From a virus, in IMG/VR virus record IMGVR_UViG_3300046796_000573, positions 1-59,566 of that record: a stretch of 59,566 bases of DNA. One strand, written 5' to 3'. The position numbers and the translations under genes were made by a program. Position 1 is the stretch's first letter. Every line of letters starts with the position of its first letter. Positions 17,224-25,507 of this stretch are shown here, in pieces. A model generated the notes under the pieces. The model worked only from the letters and a program-made list of their open reading frames with translations. It was not told the DNA's origin and searched no databases.

Positions 17224-17718
17224 ATGAGCTCGTTCCCCACCCGCATCACGCGCGTCGCCTACGGCCCACCTCGCAAGGACACGCTTCGCGCGGGCGACCC
17301 TTCGAAGACGGTCAACAAGGCCGACTTCGAGCGGATGTTCTGGCAGCTCACCGGCGCGGGCCTGATGGTGCCCATCCTGCGCCTGGCCTTCACCAGCGCT
17401 GCGACCACCGGCGCGCTGGTGCTGAACTATCACTTCGAGTCGTGGGACGTGGAGGGCACGGGGCCTCCGCCGGTGCTGACGCGCCAGACCACGGGCACGT
17501 ACCGCATCACCTACCCGACGGCGGTGCTCAACGTGAACGGCGACAGCGTGCCCCTGGCGCTCTACGACGCGCGCTGCTCGATCCAGGGCGGCGCCAGCGT
17601 GCTGGGCTGGACGGCCCCATGCTCGATCATCAGCCCCAACGTGATCGAGGTCACCGTCGGCGACGCGACCAACGCACGCACCGACACGGCCACGCGCTTG
17701 GAGGTCTGCGGCCTGTGA
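17224..17718 (+). CDS. Baseplate-region protein of unknown function
   Basis: 164 residues, inserted between the gp47-like and gp48-like genes. It is rich in Thr/Val with many beta-type stretches (GTYRITYPTAVLNVNG) and ends in 'TATRLEVCGL'. It is coupled to the next gene by GTGA. Coding is supported by codon pattern and tight spacing; no family recognised. Confidence 0.65.
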   Translation: MSSFPTRITRVAYGPPRKDTLRAGDPSKTVNKADFERMFWQLTGAGLMVPILRLAFTSAATTGALVLNYHFESWDVEGTGPPPVLTRQTTGTYRITYPTAVLNVNGDSVPLALYDARCSIQGGASVLGWTAPCSIISPNVIEVTVGDATNARTDTATRLEVCGL

Positions 17719-18401
17719 GCATCGGCGTCTTCAATCCGTGCCCGTTCGTGATCGGCGAGGGGCCCACGCCGCTCGAGAGCGCCTACCAGTCGCTGCGCGA
17801 AGCGGTCGGTGCGAAGGCTGGCATCGCAGGCGGCAAGAGCTTCGCCGACGGTGGGATCGAGGACGCGCGGCGCTACTGCCGGGCGCTGGTGATCGCGGCA
17901 GCTGCATCGCTCCAGGAAGCGGCGCTCGCGGAGTTCTTCGCGATCACCACCACGTACCGCCTGCGTGAATGGGAGGACATCCTGCACCTGCCCCACCAGG
18001 ACGACGCCGAGGCGGGCCGCCAGGCCGCTGCCGCCGTCGCGTACGCCAAGCTGTACGGCGACCTACCGCGCCTGCGCGAGCAGCTGCGCGCGCGGTTCGA
18101 TCCGAGCATCAACCTCACGCTGATCGCGCGCGAGGACCAGGTCACCACGATGATCGGCAAGACGCTCGCCGACCGCACCGGCACCGTGTACTTCGGCACG
18201 CGCGGCGTGCAGATCGCGCCCAACTACTCGACGGCGTGGGTGCTGAACGTGTCGTGGCCAGGCACGCGCACGCCGGACGAGCTGGCGCTCATCTCGCGGG
18301 TGGTGTCGCGCGTCATCCCCAGTTGGGTGGACTTCCAGATCACCGGCAGCACCGGCTTCGTGCTGGGCACCAGCCTGCTGGGGCAAACCACGCTGACCTG
18401 A
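17715..18401 (+). CDS. Baseplate wedge protein (Mu gp48-like, DUF2313)
   Basis: 228 residues. 'REWEDILHLPHQDDAEAGRQ' (about 82-101) resembles the DUF2313/YmfQ signature in which a WE pair precedes 'LgLP' and an Arg-rich helix. It follows the gp47-like gene, the same order as in Mu, where gp48 completes the wedge. GTG start in a GTGA overlap. Confidence 0.65.
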   Translation: MSIGVFNPCPFVIGEGPTPLESAYQSLREAVGAKAGIAGGKSFADGGIEDARRYCRALVIAAAASLQEAALAEFFAITTTYRLREWEDILHLPHQDDAEAGRQAAAAVAYAKLYGDLPRLREQLRARFDPSINLTLIAREDQVTTMIGKTLADRTGTVYFGTRGVQIAPNYSTAWVLNVSWPGTRTPDELALISRVVSRVIPSWVDFQITGSTGFVLGTSLLGQTTLT

Positions 18402-18407
18402 TAGGCT
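18402..18407 (+). promoter_or_regulatory. Start-proximal -10-like box (TAGGCT)
   Basis: TAGGCT lies 7 nt before the GTG at 18415 and immediately follows the stop of the gp48-like gene. Confidence 0.5.
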
Positions 18408-18414
18408 CGGGGCC

Positions 18415-18951
18415 GTGGCGAACTTCCCCCCGGTGAAGCCTGGCGGCTGGAGCGACGGCGAGACACTCACCGGCGCGCAGGCCACCGTCCTTCAGTCCTA
18501 CCTGGTCAAGGCACCCAACGGCGACGACGGCTCGAGCCACGCCGGCAAGATGTCCTTCGGCGGGGTCAAGGCGCCGCACCTCACGCTCGTTGTGAACAAT
18601 CAGTCGGTCGCCTCGAGCCCGGGCTCATTCACGTTCGACACCGACGTGGCGGGCCTGCTCCAGATCAAGGTCACCGACACCGGCAACGACGTGGCGATCA
18701 CCATCACGCCGGAGCACGCGATGTCCGGCGATGAGTACGAGGTTGTCCTGTGGGTGTCGGCCCTGGAGGACGCGTTCCAAACGACGATCACCTGGGCCGC
18801 AGGCACAGGCACGATCACCCACCGCTTCCCCGACGGTGACGACCAGCCATACCCCGGCACAGGGCGGACGCGTTGGCGAGGCCGCGCGCTGAACTTCAGC
18901 GGGGGCACCACAGCGAACGAGATCTGGTGGACCTGCGAGAGGCTTGGCTGA
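18415..18951 (+). CDS. Fibre-module protein of unknown function
   Basis: 178 residues from GTG. The N-terminus 'KPGGWSDGETLTGAQATVLQ' looks like an attachment segment. Residues 55-170 are beta-rich with 'WTCERLG' at the end. It is the first gene after the baseplate set, so tail fibre or fibre-attachment is likely. It shares one base with the next gene (TGATG). Confidence 0.6.
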   Translation: MANFPPVKPGGWSDGETLTGAQATVLQSYLVKAPNGDDGSSHAGKMSFGGVKAPHLTLVVNNQSVASSPGSFTFDTDVAGLLQIKVTDTGNDVAITITPEHAMSGDEYEVVLWVSALEDAFQTTITWAAGTGTITHRFPDGDDQPYPGTGRTRWRGRALNFSGGTTANEIWWTCERLG

Positions 18952-19538
18952 TGGCGAGGATCAAGATCAAGGCGTTTCACGGCATCGTCGACACGCGGCT
19001 CATGAGCCTTGCGAACCCCGTGAACATCGCGATGGGCACCAGCTTCGTCGTGCAGAAAAACGTGATCATCGCGCCGACGACCGGCACCGTCACCACGACG
19101 TGGTGGGTGACGCCGAATACGTCGTTCTCCCTCGAGTCGGCAATCCTCGATCTCGAGGGCACGTTCACGAACAACAGCGGATCGAACAAGGGCGCAACGA
19201 TCGACATCGGCATCAAGGAGAACAACACGACCTTCCGCACGCTCGTCACTGGCGTGCTGCTGAACGCCGACTTCGCGGGGAACAATTACGCCGCCTTCGG
19301 CGCGACAGGAAAGCCAGGCATGTGGGGCGGACAAGCCGCCGACCTCGGGTATCTGTTCGCAGATCACGGCGGACCCGCTGGCGGCCTCTACTGGCAGTCG
19401 AGCTCGAAGGGGCTCGTCAACCTGAACGCCAACGACTATTCGGGCCAGCCGGTTCAGGTGCGCGTGACGCCAGTCGACGGCGCGGCAACGTGGAACGGTA
19501 ACTTCGGGTGCACGCTGCGCGGGCATCTCCTGAGCTGA
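18951..19538 (+). CDS. Fibre-module protein of unknown function
   Basis: 195 residues, Asn/Thr/Gly-rich and beta-like throughout (NTSFSLESAILDLEGTFTNN). Its codons use A and T at third positions more than the flanking genes do (for example AAAAAC, TATTCG, GGAAAG), which suggests recent acquisition, common for receptor-binding genes. No domain recognised. Confidence 0.6.
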   Translation: MARIKIKAFHGIVDTRLMSLANPVNIAMGTSFVVQKNVIIAPTTGTVTTTWWVTPNTSFSLESAILDLEGTFTNNSGSNKGATIDIGIKENNTTFRTLVTGVLLNADFAGNNYAAFGATGKPGMWGGQAADLGYLFADHGGPAGGLYWQSSSKGLVNLNANDYSGQPVQVRVTPVDGAATWNGNFGCTLRGHLLS

Positions 19539-19545
19539 TCTCGCC

Positions 19546-19950
19546 ATGGCGGACTTCGTGATCTCGGTGGGCCTGGGCGACATCCACGTGGTGGACTGGG
19601 CGGACACCGGCCTGCCCGGCCAGCCCGATCGCCTGAGCGCGCCGAAGTACCCGCACCGCTACGCACGCGTTGGCCATGGCGGGCTTCCCACCTCGGTCAC
19701 CGTCAGCGCGGTGGTCGGTGGCGTGGCTGCCCCGCTGGACGCTGCGCTGGGCGGCCGCCTATTCACCTGGTGGTGGGAGGACAAGGGCGCAGGCGCGCCG
19801 CCGTCGGTCGCGCCGCCAGCGGGGCACACGTCGACCGTGTCGCCCTTGTTCACGCCCGACAACCTGGGCACGTGGGTGCTGGCCTGCTACCGCGACGGCG
19901 GAGGCTGCGTGCGCGTGCCCTTCAGCGTGGAGCTCGCCGACGCGCCATGA
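19546..19950 (+). CDS. Fibre-module protein of unknown function
   Basis: 134 residues, Gly/Pro/Val-rich with a WWWEDKG motif near residue 75. It starts seven bases after the previous stop and is coupled to the following gene by ATGA. The size and Ig-like strand pattern suit a small virion or fibre accessory protein; no family was recognised. Confidence 0.6.
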   Translation: MADFVISVGLGDIHVVDWADTGLPGQPDRLSAPKYPHRYARVGHGGLPTSVTVSAVVGGVAAPLDAALGGRLFTWWWEDKGAGAPPSVAPPAGHTSTVSPLFTPDNLGTWVLACYRDGGGCVRVPFSVELADAP

Positions 19951-20300
19951 TCCTCGACGTCATCGCGCCGGAGGACTGCGGGGCCAAGCTGATCGACGTG
20001 CAGCTCGAGGACCCCGACGCGAAGCCGCGCGCGCACCAGCCGATCGTCATCGGCATCACGTACGACCGCTGCACCACGGGCATCGTGCTGCCGCTGATCG
20101 TGACGGTGACGTCGGGCACGTCGCAGGAGAGCTTCGTGCGGCGCATCTACCGCAGGGTGGCGCCGTCGGTGTTCGTCTTCACGCCGCGCGAGGGCGGCCG
20201 CCACCTGGTGCGCGTGGCTGAGTGCTACCATCAGCGGTGGCAGGGCGTGCTCCGCTTGGACGTCGCCGGTGACCGACTGCAGAAGGGAACGATCGGATGA
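19947..20300 (+). CDS. Small fibre-module protein
   Basis: 117 residues in an ATGA-coupled chain between two beta-rich genes. It contains 'VLPLIVTVTSGTSQESFVRR' and 'FVFTPREGGRHLVRVAE', which read like an Ig-type or carbohydrate-binding beta sandwich. Function unknown. Confidence 0.6.
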   Translation: MILDVIAPEDCGAKLIDVQLEDPDAKPRAHQPIVIGITYDRCTTGIVLPLIVTVTSGTSQESFVRRIYRRVAPSVFVFTPREGGRHLVRVAECYHQRWQGVLRLDVAGDRLQKGTIG

Positions 20301-21055
20301 GCAGGGGCACAGCGCGCTTCAGCTGCGACGGCAACGCCAGCGCCAACCGCGGCTACATCGTGCCGGACGTGAACACGCCGGTGAGCATGCGCCTCGAGGA
20401 CGCGGGCACCGACATCACCAAGGTGCAGTTTTCGCTCGTGCGCACCAGCAAGAGCGCCGAAAACGATCCGCCTGCATTCACCCCAAGCGACGGCATCGCG
20501 GTGCCGGCCAGCGGCATCGTGCAGATCCAAGGCACCGATGTGTCGCCTGCGCCGCAGGCGTGGATGGTCCGGTGCGTTGCGAACAACGGCCAGCTCCCCG
20601 ATGGCTCGCCGTTCGCCGACTACACCTTCGATCGGCTGCTGGTGGTGCCCACCACGCTGACGCGCCTGCGTGCGACCGTCGCGCTCGAGACCGCCGAGTA
20701 CGACCCCGTCTATGGATGGGCCGCTGTGCTCGAGCAGATCGCCACCGCGTTCGAGGCGGAACGCACCGGCCTGGGCAGCAGCTTCAGCTCGGGCACGCCG
20801 GTGCTCACCGGCTTCAACGTGGCGAACATCACCACGATCAGCGGCACGGTGTCGGCCGTCACGCTGCCGCAGGCGAGCACCTGGGGCAGCGACTGGCTGG
20901 GCATCCAGAAGAGCAACATCGCAGGCGCGGTCACCATCAACGCGCACGCCGGAGACACCATCAACGGCGCGGCCACCTACTCGCTCACCGGTGCCTACGG
21001 TGGCGTGCTCTTCCGATCCTACGGCGGCACCGTGGTGCTGACGGCGGTCAAGTGA
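20297..21055 (+). CDS. Fibre-module protein of unknown function
   Basis: 252 residues, coupled at both ends (ATGA, GTGA). The N-terminal 120 residues are beta-rich. Then a helix 'YGWAAVLEQIATAFEAERTG' (about 145-164) is followed by a Thr/Ser/Gly-rich repeat-like end reminiscent of fibre shafts. It is probably part of the adsorption apparatus by position. Confidence 0.6.
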   Translation: MSRGTARFSCDGNASANRGYIVPDVNTPVSMRLEDAGTDITKVQFSLVRTSKSAENDPPAFTPSDGIAVPASGIVQIQGTDVSPAPQAWMVRCVANNGQLPDGSPFADYTFDRLLVVPTTLTRLRATVALETAEYDPVYGWAAVLEQIATAFEAERTGLGSSFSSGTPVLTGFNVANITTISGTVSAVTLPQASTWGSDWLGIQKSNIAGAVTINAHAGDTINGAATYSLTGAYGGVLFRSYGGTVVLTAVK

Positions 21056-21330
21056 GTACCGCGGTCCCGACGAAGTGTGCCTGCGGCACGTGCTGGCGCT
21101 GCGAGCTCGAGGTCGTCCGCGAGTGGAGGCGCACCCACCGCCGGCAGGGGGCGAACATCTTCACCGGCTACCGCGCGCGCTTCGCCCCGGACACGGGCAC
21201 CATCCCCGCGCTGCGCAAGGTGGCGAACGAGATCAGCTCGAAGACGGGCCTGCCGCCGAACGACGTGCTGGACCTGCTGGCCGACGGCCGCGAGCCCACC
21301 GACCTGGCCCCGAAGCTGCGCCTGGCCTGA
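21052..21330 (+). CDS. Small Cys-rich protein
   Basis: 92 residues from GTG. CACGTCWRC (residues 9-17) gives four cysteines in a CxCxxCxxC arrangement that could bind zinc. The rest is basic, then 'LRKVANEISSKTGLPPNDVLDLLADG' forms a helical domain. It precedes the large tail protein. Function unknown; a chaperone for it is one possibility. Confidence 0.6.
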   Translation: MSTAVPTKCACGTCWRCELEVVREWRRTHRRQGANIFTGYRARFAPDTGTIPALRKVANEISSKTGLPPNDVLDLLADGREPTDLAPKLRLA

Positions 21331-21359
21331 CGTATCTCGCGGCCAGGGCCGCCTGCGGC

Positions 21360-21365
21360 TAGCCT
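21360..21365 (+). promoter_or_regulatory. Start-proximal -10-like box (TAGCCT), with TCGCGG 17 nt upstream
   Basis: TAGCCT lies 6 nt before the ATG of the SGNH tail protein. TCGCGG at 21337-21342, with a 17-nt spacer, is one base from the TTGCGG seen before 23899. Confidence 0.55.
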
Positions 21366-21371
21366 GCGGCC

Positions 21372-23228
21372 ATGACCACCAAGGTGCAGGCGAAGGCGAC
21401 CGCCACCAAGCAGGAGATGCTGAAGACGCTTCAGGCGATCTCCAATCGGGTCGACAACTCCCCCAAGCTGCTCACCGGGCAGCTCCACCTGTACTTCGAC
21501 GGTGACTCGATCACCGCGGGGCAGTCGTTGTCGGCCGGCCAGTCGTGGCCGGTGGCGGTGGCCGCGCGCGTGCGCGGTGGCGCCACGTACCACCACAACG
21601 ACGGCGCGCCGTCGGCGCTCACCGAGGACCTGATCGCCGAGTACCCCACGCACACGCGGGTGAAGTTCGATCCGACGGTGCCCAACGCCTACATCCTGAT
21701 GATCGGCGTCAACAACTTGAACGGCCCGCAGAGCGACAGCGCGGCCACGCTCTACGGCAAGCTGCTCACGCTGTGCAAGCTCGCCAAGAACGATGGCCAC
21801 ACCGTCTTCATCTGCGAGGTCTGGCCCTCCACGGTGATCACCGCTGGTGAGGAAACGCAGCGCCTGCTGCTGAACGACACCTACCTGCCGCAGCTGGTGG
21901 CCGCAGGTGCGGCGGACGTGATCTTGCGCGGCAGGGAGTGCCCGGAAACGCAGAACCCGTCGAACACGGTCATGTTCCCCGACGGCCTGCACCCCAGCGC
22001 CACGCTCTGCTCGATCTGGGGCGCGTTCGTCGCAGGCAAAGTGAACGACTACTACGGCGGGTTCGAGGCGAACGCTTCGGTGATCACCAGCGGTCACGAC
22101 CTCGGCTACCAGTGCGTGCAGGAGGTCCGCGCGGACCAGGGCATGACGCTCGCCGGGCTGGACATCACCACGTGGGCCGACATCTCGGGCAACGGCAATG
22201 ACTGGGGCGACTCCACCGGCGTGGCCAACCTGCCCGGCAGCAAGCCGAGCCTCATCCTCGACGACGGCGACGGCCTGCCGTGCGTCGACTTCGACGCCAC
22301 CCACGGCAACGGCGAGGCGTTCATCCTGAACAAGGCGACGCTCAGGACCACGGGCCCGTACCACGTGATGATGCTGATCAAGCCCAACGACACGAACAAC
22401 GGCATCGTCTGGGCGCAGTCGGACACCACCTCGTTCGGCACCAAGCAGATCACGCTCCAGATCGACAACGCGAACCCGCCCTTCGTCTCGTACACCCACA
22501 CGTTCGACAACGGCGTGAACTGGACGGTGGGCGATCCCGACAGCCCGCTCGTGCGCTTTCCGCCGACCATCACGAAGACGGCGTGGCACCTGCTCGAGAT
22601 GATCGACGACGGCACGCGCCTGCGGATCATCGTGGACGACAAGGAGTGCATGAACCTGCTCTCGACGGCCACGACGAACACCGCGCTGACCAACGTGCGC
22701 CAGGCGCTCGGCGCGAGTTGGACGTCGGTGGGCATCTTCAGCGCGAAGACGTTCAAGCTCCGCCACATGACGCAGCACAACGGCGTGCTCCCGTGGGCCA
22801 AGCGACGCGACCTGCGGAACTTCATGCTCTCCGAGTGGTCGCCGCGCTTCGCGGAGATCAGCACCGACCAGGCCATCGCAGGCACGGGCGCGTTCGTCGA
22901 CCTGGCCAACCTGTCGCTCGCGGTCACCATCACCAAGCAGACCACGCTCGAGGCGGTGCTCAACGCCAGCGGCTCCACGCTGGTGGGCGCGGCGACACTT
23001 CAGATCGTGGTGGACCAGGTCACGCCCGGCGTGTTCGTGGCGAAGCGTGGCCTCACCATTCCAGCGGCCGCAGCCGGCGGTGGTGCGGTCAAGGCGCGCA
23101 TCCAGGTGGGCCCTGGCACCTACACGTTCAAGGTGCAGCAGAAGAGCGCCGGTGGCTCCACGTTGCAGATTCGTCCGGCCACGCAGATCGGCGAGAGCGC
23201 CTCCCTGTCGGTGCGCGCGGCAGCGTGA
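21372..23228 (+). CDS. Tail fibre/spike protein with SGNH (GDSL) esterase domain
   Basis: 618 residues. An N-terminal helical stretch (1-35) is followed by an SGNH hydrolase: block I FDGDSITAG with Ser46, block III GVNN with Asn114, and block V DGLHPS with Asp204 and His207. Residues 235-480 look like a concanavalin/LamG-type beta sandwich that could bind glycans. The C-terminal 110 residues are beta-rich. The likely role is deacetylation of surface polysaccharide during adsorption. Block III has Asn instead of the usual Asp after GxN, a common variation. Confidence 0.8.
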   Translation: MTTKVQAKATATKQEMLKTLQAISNRVDNSPKLLTGQLHLYFDGDSITAGQSLSAGQSWPVAVAARVRGGATYHHNDGAPSALTEDLIAEYPTHTRVKFDPTVPNAYILMIGVNNLNGPQSDSAATLYGKLLTLCKLAKNDGHTVFICEVWPSTVITAGEETQRLLLNDTYLPQLVAAGAADVILRGRECPETQNPSNTVMFPDGLHPSATLCSIWGAFVAGKVNDYYGGFEANASVITSGHDLGYQCVQEVRADQGMTLAGLDITTWADISGNGNDWGDSTGVANLPGSKPSLILDDGDGLPCVDFDATHGNGEAFILNKATLRTTGPYHVMMLIKPNDTNNGIVWAQSDTTSFGTKQITLQIDNANPPFVSYTHTFDNGVNWTVGDPDSPLVRFPPTITKTAWHLLEMIDDGTRLRIIVDDKECMNLLSTATTNTALTNVRQALGASWTSVGIFSAKTFKLRHMTQHNGVLPWAKRRDLRNFMLSEWSPRFAEISTDQAIAGTGAFVDLANLSLAVTITKQTTLEAVLNASGSTLVGAATLQIVVDQVTPGVFVAKRGLTIPAAAAGGGAVKARIQVGPGTYTFKVQQKSAGGSTLQIRPATQIGESASLSVRAAA

Positions 23229-23233
23229 TGCGG

Positions 23234-23239
23234 TAGCCT
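23234..23239 (+). promoter_or_regulatory. Start-proximal -10-like box (TAGCCT)
   Basis: TAGCCT lies 6 nt before the ATG at 23246. Confidence 0.5.
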
Positions 23240-23245
23240 CGGGCC

Positions 23246-23848
23246 ATGGCCGAGGACAAGCCCACCACCGTCGAGATGCAGCGGACGCTCGTGATGCCGG
23301 CGGAGCTGCCGAAGCCGCTGCCCGAGTTCATGATGCGCGACCTGCCACCTGACGAGCTGGCCGCTGCACTCAAGCAGATCAAGGCAGGCACCTACGAGCT
23401 GCCCACGCCCAACGCGGATAAGCTGCGGGACGACTACAACGCGCTGGTCGAGCAGGCACAGGCCGGCGGATGGAAGGTGGTCGTCAACGGCGAGCCGTTC
23501 GAGGCGCCTGCGCCGGTGCTCGAGCTCGCGCAGGCGGACGAAGCGACGGCCCCCATGGTGGCCGGCGAAGGGTCACCCGACCTGGCCAAGACCGGCGAGG
23601 CACCCGTCGCGGAAGTGCTCGGGCGGCCCGAGAACCACGAGCCCGGCGTGCAGCTGCCCACCGTGGACGCCACCACCGGCGAACCCGTGCCACCGGCCAA
23701 GGAGCTCGGCGACTTCCACGAGGGCCAGCCTGGCGCACCGCTCGAGCAGCCTGCACCGGTGGCCGACACGCCCGACACGCTGGTGGCGGACGGCCCCACC
23801 GCCGACACCGAGCCGCCTGCGCCGCCGTCCACTCCTCCCGCAACGTGA
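23246..23848 (+). CDS. Acidic protein after the tail fibre gene, possible fibre chaperone
   Basis: 200 residues. The first 75 have a folded look ('DLPPDELAAALKQIKAGTYE'). The remainder is a low-complexity acidic Pro/Ala/Glu/Thr tail. Its position directly after the large tail protein and its acidic, disordered nature fit a fibre assembly chaperone, but this is inference only. Confidence 0.6.
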   Translation: MAEDKPTTVEMQRTLVMPAELPKPLPEFMMRDLPPDELAAALKQIKAGTYELPTPNADKLRDDYNALVEQAQAGGWKVVVNGEPFEAPAPVLELAQADEATAPMVAGEGSPDLAKTGEAPVAEVLGRPENHEPGVQLPTVDATTGEPVPPAKELGDFHEGQPGAPLEQPAPVADTPDTLVADGPTADTEPPAPPSTPPAT

Positions 23849-23861
23849 CGCGCGCTGCGTC

Positions 23862-23891
23862 TTGCGGTCCGGGCGCGGAGCCTGCAAAGAT
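23862..23891 (+). promoter_or_regulatory. Candidate promoter TTGCGG-N18-AAAGAT
   Basis: TTGCGG at 23862-23867 and AAAGAT at 23886-23891 are separated by 18 nt, and the -10 ends 7 nt before the ATG at 23899. The gap between the genes is only 50 bp and has no Shine-Dalgarno sequence. Confidence 0.5.
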
Positions 23892-23898
23892 CTACCGC

Positions 23899-24138
23899 AT
23901 GACCACCGCGGCACCTCAGGCGGCACCGGCGACTCTTCCCCCCCGGTCGTTCCGTGCGTCGCTCTCCGCGGCGGTCAACCTCTCCGACGCCGAGCGTGCG
24001 CGCCTCCAGCGCCTGCACCTTGGCGCCCGTCGCGTGATGAACCCGCAGGCGGCCAGCGCGCTCGAGCTGCTCGCCCAGGTGCAGGCCGAAGCGAGCCGCG
24101 TGCTCGACGAGCCGCGCAGGCGCAAGGCCAGCAAGTAA
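23899..24138 (+). CDS. Small basic helical protein
   Basis: 79 residues. 'LSDAERARLQRLHLGARRVM' and 'ALELLAQVQAEASRVL' form two amphipathic helices with a Lys/Arg end. It opens the lysis-side gene block. Function unknown. Confidence 0.6.
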   Translation: MTTAAPQAAPATLPPRSFRASLSAAVNLSDAERARLQRLHLGARRVMNPQAASALELLAQVQAEASRVLDEPRRRKASK

Positions 24139-24162
24139 CGACGACGCGCGCACTCGCACGAG

Positions 24163-24168
24163 TAAAGT
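24163..24168 (+). promoter_or_regulatory. Start-proximal -10-like box (TAAAGT)
   Basis: TAAAGT lies 7 nt before the GTG at 24176. Confidence 0.5.
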
Positions 24169-24175
24169 GTGAGGC

Positions 24176-24517
24176 GTGGACGACGACGAGACGCCGACGC
24201 CGCCTTCGTGGTTCCTGCCCCGCACGTACCGCGAGGAGTGTCGGAAGTTCGCGAACCGCCTGGACACCGTGGCGCTGGTGAGCGCGAAGCGGCTGGACCT
24301 GCTGGACTTCTCTCGCGCGCGCCGCGCTGGTGAGATCGCCCACGAGCTGCGGCGCCTGGCGCGCATCTTCGACGGGTGGGACGACCTGCCGCCCGAGCAG
24401 GTGGCACGCGAGAGCACGGCCCACGTGCCTGCGATGTGCGAGCTGCTGCGCGAGGCGCTGGCCATGCTCCAGGCGATGCCGTCGCACCCGACGCTCGGGC
24501 CGGTGCGTGGGAAGTGA
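24176..24517 (+). CDS. Small helical protein of unknown function
   Basis: 113 residues from GTG. 'REECRKFANRLDTVALVSAK' and 'AHELRRLARIFDGWDDL' are amphipathic helices, and the overall charge is mixed. No membrane segment or domain was recognised. It is followed by the triple half-site element at 24525-24550. Confidence 0.6.
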   Translation: MDDDETPTPPSWFLPRTYREECRKFANRLDTVALVSAKRLDLLDFSRARRAGEIAHELRRLARIFDGWDDLPPEQVARESTAHVPAMCELLREALAMLQAMPSHPTLGPVRGK

Positions 24518-24524
24518 TCCCTAG

Positions 24525-24550
24525 GCGATCACCTGATCGCTGAGCGATCA
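24525..24550. promoter_or_regulatory. Triple half-site GCGATCA / TGATCGC / GCGATCA
   Basis: GCGATCA (24525-24531), TGATCGC (24534-24540) and GCGATCA (24544-24550) alternate in orientation with 2- and 3-bp gaps. Two perfect inverted repeats thus share the middle arm. It lies in the 99-bp gap before the membrane protein gene at 24617. It looks like an operator for a dimeric DNA-binding protein. It could also be two alternative RNA hairpins. Confidence 0.5.
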
Positions 24551-24604
24551 CCTTGGCCGTCGGTGGAGGCCTCGACGAACGTCGGCGCTGCCGGCGGCAC
24601 ACGA

Positions 24605-24610
24605 TACCCT
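24605..24610 (+). promoter_or_regulatory. Start-proximal -10-like box (TACCCT)
   Basis: TACCCT lies 6 nt before the ATG at 24617 and downstream of the triple half-site element. Confidence 0.5.
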
Positions 24611-24616
24611 TGCGTC

Positions 24617-25051
24617 ATGCCTCCCCGTGGCCGTTACCCCAGCGATCCGCGCACCGACCTCGACGAGCTCGATCCCGGCAAGCGCTCGATCACGCCCATC
24701 CAGATGGAGGCGACGGACCTGGGCAGGATCCTCACGGAGCACACGGTGCTGCGCAACGCGGTCGCCGAGCTGCGCACGCGGATGGACACCTACGAGCGGG
24801 CCAAGGAGGACGCGATGGCCGCCGAGCTCGAGGCCGCACGCGACAAGGTGGCCGCGTGGGAGGCGGACGATCGCAAGCGCAAGCGCGAGGAGGCCGAGGC
24901 CGCAGCTGCGGAGAAGAAGCGCCAGGACGACCAGGCCAAGCAGGACGAGCGCGATCGCGCCAAGGAGCGCCGGCAGATCTACGCCTCGATCATGCTGCTG
25001 GTGCTGGGCACGCTCGCGGGCGCTCTCGCCACGTGGCTGCTGAAGCGGTAG
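24617..25051 (+). CDS. Coiled-coil protein with C-terminal membrane anchor
   Basis: 144 residues. Residues 40-120 are a highly charged coiled coil (EEAEAAAAEKKRQDDQAKQD), and residues 122-142 are one hydrophobic helix (IYASIMLLVLGTLAGALATW) before the closing LLKR. A tail-anchored coiled coil near lysins could be part of lysis control or a spanin-like subunit, but spanins normally have the helix at the N-terminus. Its stop TAG forms the next -10-like box. Confidence 0.65.
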   Translation: MPPRGRYPSDPRTDLDELDPGKRSITPIQMEATDLGRILTEHTVLRNAVAELRTRMDTYERAKEDAMAAELEAARDKVAAWEADDRKRKREEAEAAAAEKKRQDDQAKQDERDRAKERRQIYASIMLLVLGTLAGALATWLLKR

Positions 25052-25054
25052 CCT
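25049..25054 (+). promoter_or_regulatory. Start-proximal -10-like box (TAGCCT)
   Basis: TAGCCT lies 6 nt before the ATG at 25061. TAG is also the stop codon of the coiled-coil gene. Confidence 0.5.
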
Positions 25055-25060
25055 GGGCGC

Positions 25061-25507
25061 ATGCTCGATCGGCTGCTCAACTCCACGCTCTCGTTGCTGG
25101 GCGGCGCTGCCGCTGTGGTGATCCTGCTCGCGCTCGCCTACCTGGCCTGGGGCCTGATCTCCGGCGTGTACCTGACCGTCTTCGACAAGCGCCTGCCGCA
25201 CACCGATGACGAATGGGCGGCGCTCTTCCAGCGATCGCCACGCACCGCGGCGCTGGTGGGCCTGGCGAAGACGGCCGGCTGGAACCTGCCCGGCATCGTG
25301 CGCGCGCTGAAGGCCTTCTTCGGTGGTGGGTTCCCACCCGCGATCAAGGCGCTCATCTTGGGCAGGGGCCTCGGCTCGAGCGGCGACGTCAAGGAGACCG
25401 TGCGCGTGGTCGGTGTCGAGCTCGAGCGCCAGGTGGTCACCACGATCAAGGCAGGCGCCAAGGACCCACCGCCCGATCCGCCGGCCAGCCCACCGGAGGC
25501 AGCGTGA
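25061..25507 (+). CDS. Membrane protein with one N-terminal helix
   Basis: 148 residues. One long hydrophobic segment (about 10-40, GGAAAVVILLALAYLAWGLI) is followed by a soluble, partly helical domain and a Pro-rich end (PPPDPPASPPEAA). It lies between the coiled-coil membrane protein and a lipoprotein, so a lysis or envelope role is likely. It could be an antiholin or inner-membrane spanin partner of the lipoprotein; neither is proven. Confidence 0.65.
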   Translation: MLDRLLNSTLSLLGGAAAVVILLALAYLAWGLISGVYLTVFDKRLPHTDDEWAALFQRSPRTAALVGLAKTAGWNLPGIVRALKAFFGGGFPPAIKALILGRGLGSSGDVKETVRVVGVELERQVVTTIKAGAKDPPPDPPASPPEAA

